From Cephalothrix spiralis (taxonomy: Eukaryota > Nemertea > Palaeonemertea > Archinemertea > Cephalotrichidae), in NCBI GenBank assembly GCA_032353305.1, contig JAUCNG010404473.1, positions 1-10,446 on the forward strand: a stretch of 10,446 nt of DNA, given 5' to 3'. Under the pieces are notes generated by a model that was not told the DNA's origin, ran no database searches, and saw nothing but the letters and a program-made list of their open reading frames with translations. The translations under genes and the position numbers were made by a program. Of the stretch, positions 7,738-10,446 are shown piece by piece; the stretch's first letter is position 1, and every line of letters starts with the position of its first letter.

Positions 7738-8617
7738 CCCTATTCCTGAAGGGGGGATTCCGCCCCCCCCCTAAGGTTTTTCAAATTTATCTTTCAAACG
7801 GCTTACAGCAGGGTCTTGAATTTTAAGGAGTTTTAAGCTGAGTAGATTGCCGACATAATAAAAAAAATTCAGGGGGGTAGGTGACCCAGAGCCGGTGCTG
7901 GAGGGCCCCAAAATTGGGGAATGTTTTTTTTGTCCAAAAATGTTAAAAATTGTGAAAAATTGACTGAAGCAAGGAGCACAATGGTGTTAATGCATTTTTA
8001 TATCAATGATAACATATATATGTTTGTTTAGACCTAATTTAAAAAAGATGGTTCAAAAATATTGATTTTAGACGAATTTTTGTCGTGACGCGTGATTTTT
8101 TTCAAAAATTGCCCGCCAGAGCACCCAAAAAACCATTTTTGTGCCCAAAAATATTTTCCAGGGCGATCATTATACTACTGATGTCAAATAAGATCATATT
8201 GAGGGTTGTGCGCCAACCCTGGCGTCATTTGGCCCAGGACCCATTTTTGCGCAAAAAATATTTTTTTTATTCAGTTTTTGAGGGCCCTTTCAGAGACCCT
8301 GCGGTGTTGTCGCCAGCTTATATTCTGGTTTGGATAGTTTTTAACACATTTGCAAATAAAAAAAACATCCTGAGACTAAATAGATCTTGAAATTAAGCTA
8401 ATATAAAATTTCTAGATTTTTTTCACTTTTCCCCCGAATTTGGACCAAAAAATGGGCTCCTGAAGCCCGGAACGTGAAATTTTTATTGTTAAAGTGTTAC
8501 CCAATACGTGTAAAAATACGTGTAAAAAAATTCAGCTCTTTACGATCATCCAAAGCCGAGATCTTAGGGGGGGGGGCGGAATCCGCCCTCCCCTTCAGAT
8601 TCGAGCTCAAAATAGGG
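7738..8617. mobile_element. piggyBac-like non-autonomous element flanked by TTAA
   Basis: The element is bordered by TTAA at 7734-7737 and 8618-8621. It begins CCCTATT and ends AATAGGG. Just inside, CTGAAGGGG and GATTCCGCCCCCCCCCTAAG are matched inverted near 8565-8600, where a run of ten G lies at 8567-8576. TTAA duplication with CCC/GGG termini is the hallmark of the piggyBac superfamily. The left end lacks about 14 bp present at the right. The interior has no transposase. The right edge is about 60 bp from the exon 1 donor. Confidence 0.82.
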
Positions 8618-8679
8618 TTAAGATTAGTGTCTACTTGAGCCAGTCATAGAAGAAGAAAATAAATATTGATATAGCCTAC

Positions 8680-8916
8680 CTTTGCATGCAGAAGTCCAAA
8701 AATCACCTCCTGTTAGTGACCATATGGTGAACAAAAGTATATTTTTTCCAAAACATGGAAGTACAAAGCAATCACTCTTGTTTGCATATGGCATTTGTTG
8801 AATACCAATCTTTCCTGGTATGCAGCACACCCATACTGGTTCTGACTTGTTATAGATTCTTGCATCTTGCACCATGATAGTCCCAAACATCGCGTAACCC
8901 CTTAGGTCACACTTAT
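8680..8916 (-). CDS. First visible exon of a CCP-containing gene: cysteine-rich, divergent CCP-like module
   Basis: This is an internal coding exon of 237 nt, phase 1 at both ends. On the minus strand the acceptor is TTTGTAACAATTTTCAG just before 8916, and the donor is AAAG|GTAGGC with GT at 8679-8678. It encodes 78 full codons with no stop. Six cysteines are visible, in KCDL, WVCC, SDCF, LPCF and TSACK, plus two NKS glycosylation sequons. The stretch YNKSEPVWVCC resembles the aromatic-x-x-G-E-x-V-x-aromatic-x-C block before the second cysteine of CCP modules. The ending FWTSAC resembles the W-x-x-x-C close of a CCP. The phase 1-1 boundary is also the usual one for CCP exons. However, the module is longer than the usual ~60 residues and has two extra cysteines. 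I infer a divergent CCP relative; a distinct cysteine-rich fold is possible. It splices in frame to 5963 (G|AT gives Asp). Exons encoding the signal peptide must lie beyond the right edge or be unrecognised. Confidence 0.82.
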
Positions 8917-8935
8917 CTGAAAATTGTTACAAATA

Positions 8936-9772
8936 CATCATCTCAGAATTTTTTCATAACCTTAAGACATCAATTAATATTAATTTTATCAATTTATATT
9001 TTTCGACCTGAAAAATTGGTTTCTCAAGGTTTGGCAAAAATCCAAAAGTCCTGTACCCATGCATAATTTGCCTCAAAATTTGGAGATAAAAAAGTGCGTA
9101 AGGTTTGACGGTAATAAATATTTAGAAACAAGTTTATCGCCCCCCGCCAAAATCTCAAAAGTGCGAGCCTAAACCCCACCAACCTATATATTTTTTAAAA
9201 GCTTGTGGAAATTCAAGGTTCAAGTTTATATTTTCGAAAGGGTCGAGCCTATTTTGGGGCTTCAGGGGCCAAATTAACATTTTTTCAATTCTTTTTTAAG
9301 GTTTCCAAAAAGGTCGAACCCGATATTTCTGAATGGTCCACTACAACATACCATTTTCGATTGAATTTGACCAATTTTAGGAGCCCAGAGCAAAATAATT
9401 TTTAATTTGGCTCCAGAGGCCCAAAAGTGGCCCTTTTATAAACCTTTTTTGAACCTAGAATTCCCACAAGCTTTCCAAAAATATAAGGGTTGATGGAGTT
9501 TAGGCCCGCACTTCCGAGATTTTTGCGGGGGGCCGAAAACTGGGATCTAAAGGTTTAACCCCAAAATTCCATATATTTATTACCGTAAAACCTTATACGC
9601 ACTTTATTCTCTCTAAATTTTGAAGCAAAATGTCGGGGTGCGTATTATGCATGGGTACAGGATTTTTGGTTTTTTTCCAAACCTTGGGAAACCATTTTTT
9701 AAGGTCAAAATTTTTTTTTATAAAATTAATATAAATTTATGTCTTAAGGTTATGAAAAAATCCTGAGATGAT
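8936..9772. mobile_element. 837-bp palindromic element upstream of exon 1
   Basis: The ends ATCATCTCAG and CTGAGATGAT are inverted copies. Inverted similarity then runs through ATAACCTTAAGACAT/ATGTCTTAAGGTTAT, CTGTACCCATGCATAAT/ATTATGCATGGGTACAG and GGTAATAAATA/TATTTATTACC to AAAGCTTGTG/CACAAGCTTT near the centre. A TA dinucleotide lies on each side (8934-8935 and 9773-9774), compatible with a TA-duplicating superfamily, but this is weak evidence. It is non-coding. Confidence 0.8.
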
Positions 9773-10446
9773 TAGATAGTCAATTCGTATCAGTTATGTA
9801 ATTGAAAAATAATTATAGATTTTGAATTCAGCTCATTTAGTTTTGTTAAAATTATTAAGGATCATTAAGCAATGAAATTAATTTTCCTGTTAGCGTTTAT
9901 TATGAAACACCGTTTTAATTATTTTAAATTTTCTGGGATATAAATCAACTTTTATTCGAGGGCAATGTACTTATTTTTTGCACAATGATTTGTATTTTTT
10001 CAGAATAATGCAGTCGCATTCATTAGCAATTTAGTCACACAACAGAATAATGATATCGGGAAGTATTATAACAGTCCCACAATTTCAACAACTTCGGATG
10101 ATGACAAGCTGGCATCATTGAGGAATTTGAGAAATCCAAGATGGCCGCCAAGATAGCTACCGAGAAACGAAAATTGCGATTTTCTCCAAGAAATATTCAT
10201 TTGAGACCCTATAAATGTATTATACACCAATACAAATTGTATATAAAGTACCTAATTCCGATGATTTCATATCGCTACCAATGTGACTATATGTGACGTC
10301 ATAGATCCGCCATTTCTGATAATTAATTATTTGAGCATATCTTCTATGTCAATTATAGTAACAACGCAGATTTGGTGTCTACTTCTAGATTTTAAGGGTC
10401 TGTGAATTTCTTGAAAGCATTTTGAATGGCATAAGAAGTCCGGTAA
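9773..10446. other. Unassigned sequence at the right edge
   Basis: I found no exon on either strand in the phase needed to precede exon 1. The segment around 10130-10330, with CCAAGATGGCCGCCAAGATA and an isolated TGACGTCA at 10294-10301, has the look of dispersed repeat DNA, but I cannot delimit an element. Confidence 0.45.

Noticed and set aside
8085-8390. Plus-strand frame of 101 codons, the second longest in the window
   Set aside because: It lies wholly inside the piggyBac-like non-autonomous element and resembles no transposase. It is probably a chance frame.
8624-8890. Start codon inside exon 1 as the true gene start
   Set aside because: Reading frame and a good acceptor continue upstream of this ATG, and no signal peptide follows it, so it is an internal methionine.
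9205-9405. Plus-strand frame of 66 codons
   Set aside because: It falls inside the 837-bp palindromic element and has no coding features.
9871-9945. Short plus-strand frame beginning MKLIFLLAF, like a signal peptide
   Set aside because: It stops after about two dozen codons and no donor site of good quality follows. AT-rich DNA often yields such hydrophobic starts.
10294-10301. TGACGTCA, a perfect CRE palindrome
   Set aside because: A single 8-bp match without a promoter context is expected by chance and lies in repeat-like DNA.

Overview
This is an AT-rich, intron-rich window from an animal nuclear genome. It has no long open reading frames, no operons and no bacterial-type genes. It holds five short exons with canonical GT/AG splice sites, many palindromic DNA-transposon derivatives, a tRNA-derived SINE and a short satellite array. 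One exon encodes a textbook complement control protein (CCP/sushi) module. Together with the repeat content this suggests an invertebrate metazoan. A bivalve or another lophotrochozoan would fit, but the species assignment is a weak inference.

The only convincing gene is on the minus strand and runs from right to left across most of the window. Its five visible exons are 8916-8680, 5963-5769, 4670-4519, 3336-3152 and 2197-2040. Each is bounded by AG and GT on the minus strand. Their phases chain without conflict (1-1, 1-1, 1-0, 0-2, 2-1), giving 927 nt of continuous coding sequence, equal to 308 complete codons plus split codons at both ends. The gene is partial at both ends: the first visible exon begins after an acceptor, and the last ends at a donor. 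The protein looks like the extracellular part of a secreted or surface glycoprotein. In order it has a divergent cysteine-rich, CCP-like module, a classical four-cysteine CCP module, and a roughly 150-residue module encoded by three exons that I cannot name. It carries eight N-x-S/T sequons.

The introns and flanks are crowded with repeats. From left to right these are: a composite element with an internal hairpin and a 171-bp tandem repeat (302-1328); a 232-bp inverted-repeat element (1661-1892); a 388-bp Mutator-like MITE with a perfect 9-bp target duplication (2345-2732); a 156-bp near-perfect palindrome (2968-3123) 28 bp from a splice donor; a 66-69-bp direct repeat next to the sushi exon donor (5452-5520 and 5691-5756); a 195-bp tandem duplication that has copied the sushi exon acceptor (5957-6340), with hAT-like CAGGG sequence inside it; a 118-bp inverted-repeat element (7014-7131); a tRNA-derived SINE (about 7349-7570); a piggyBac-like TTAA-flanked element (7738-8617); and an 837-bp palindromic element (8936-9772). 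The last two sit on either side of the first visible exon at distances of about 60 bp and 20 bp.

The rest (1-301, 1329-1660, most of introns 2 and 3, 6341-7013 and 9773-10446) is AT-rich sequence in which I see no gene.
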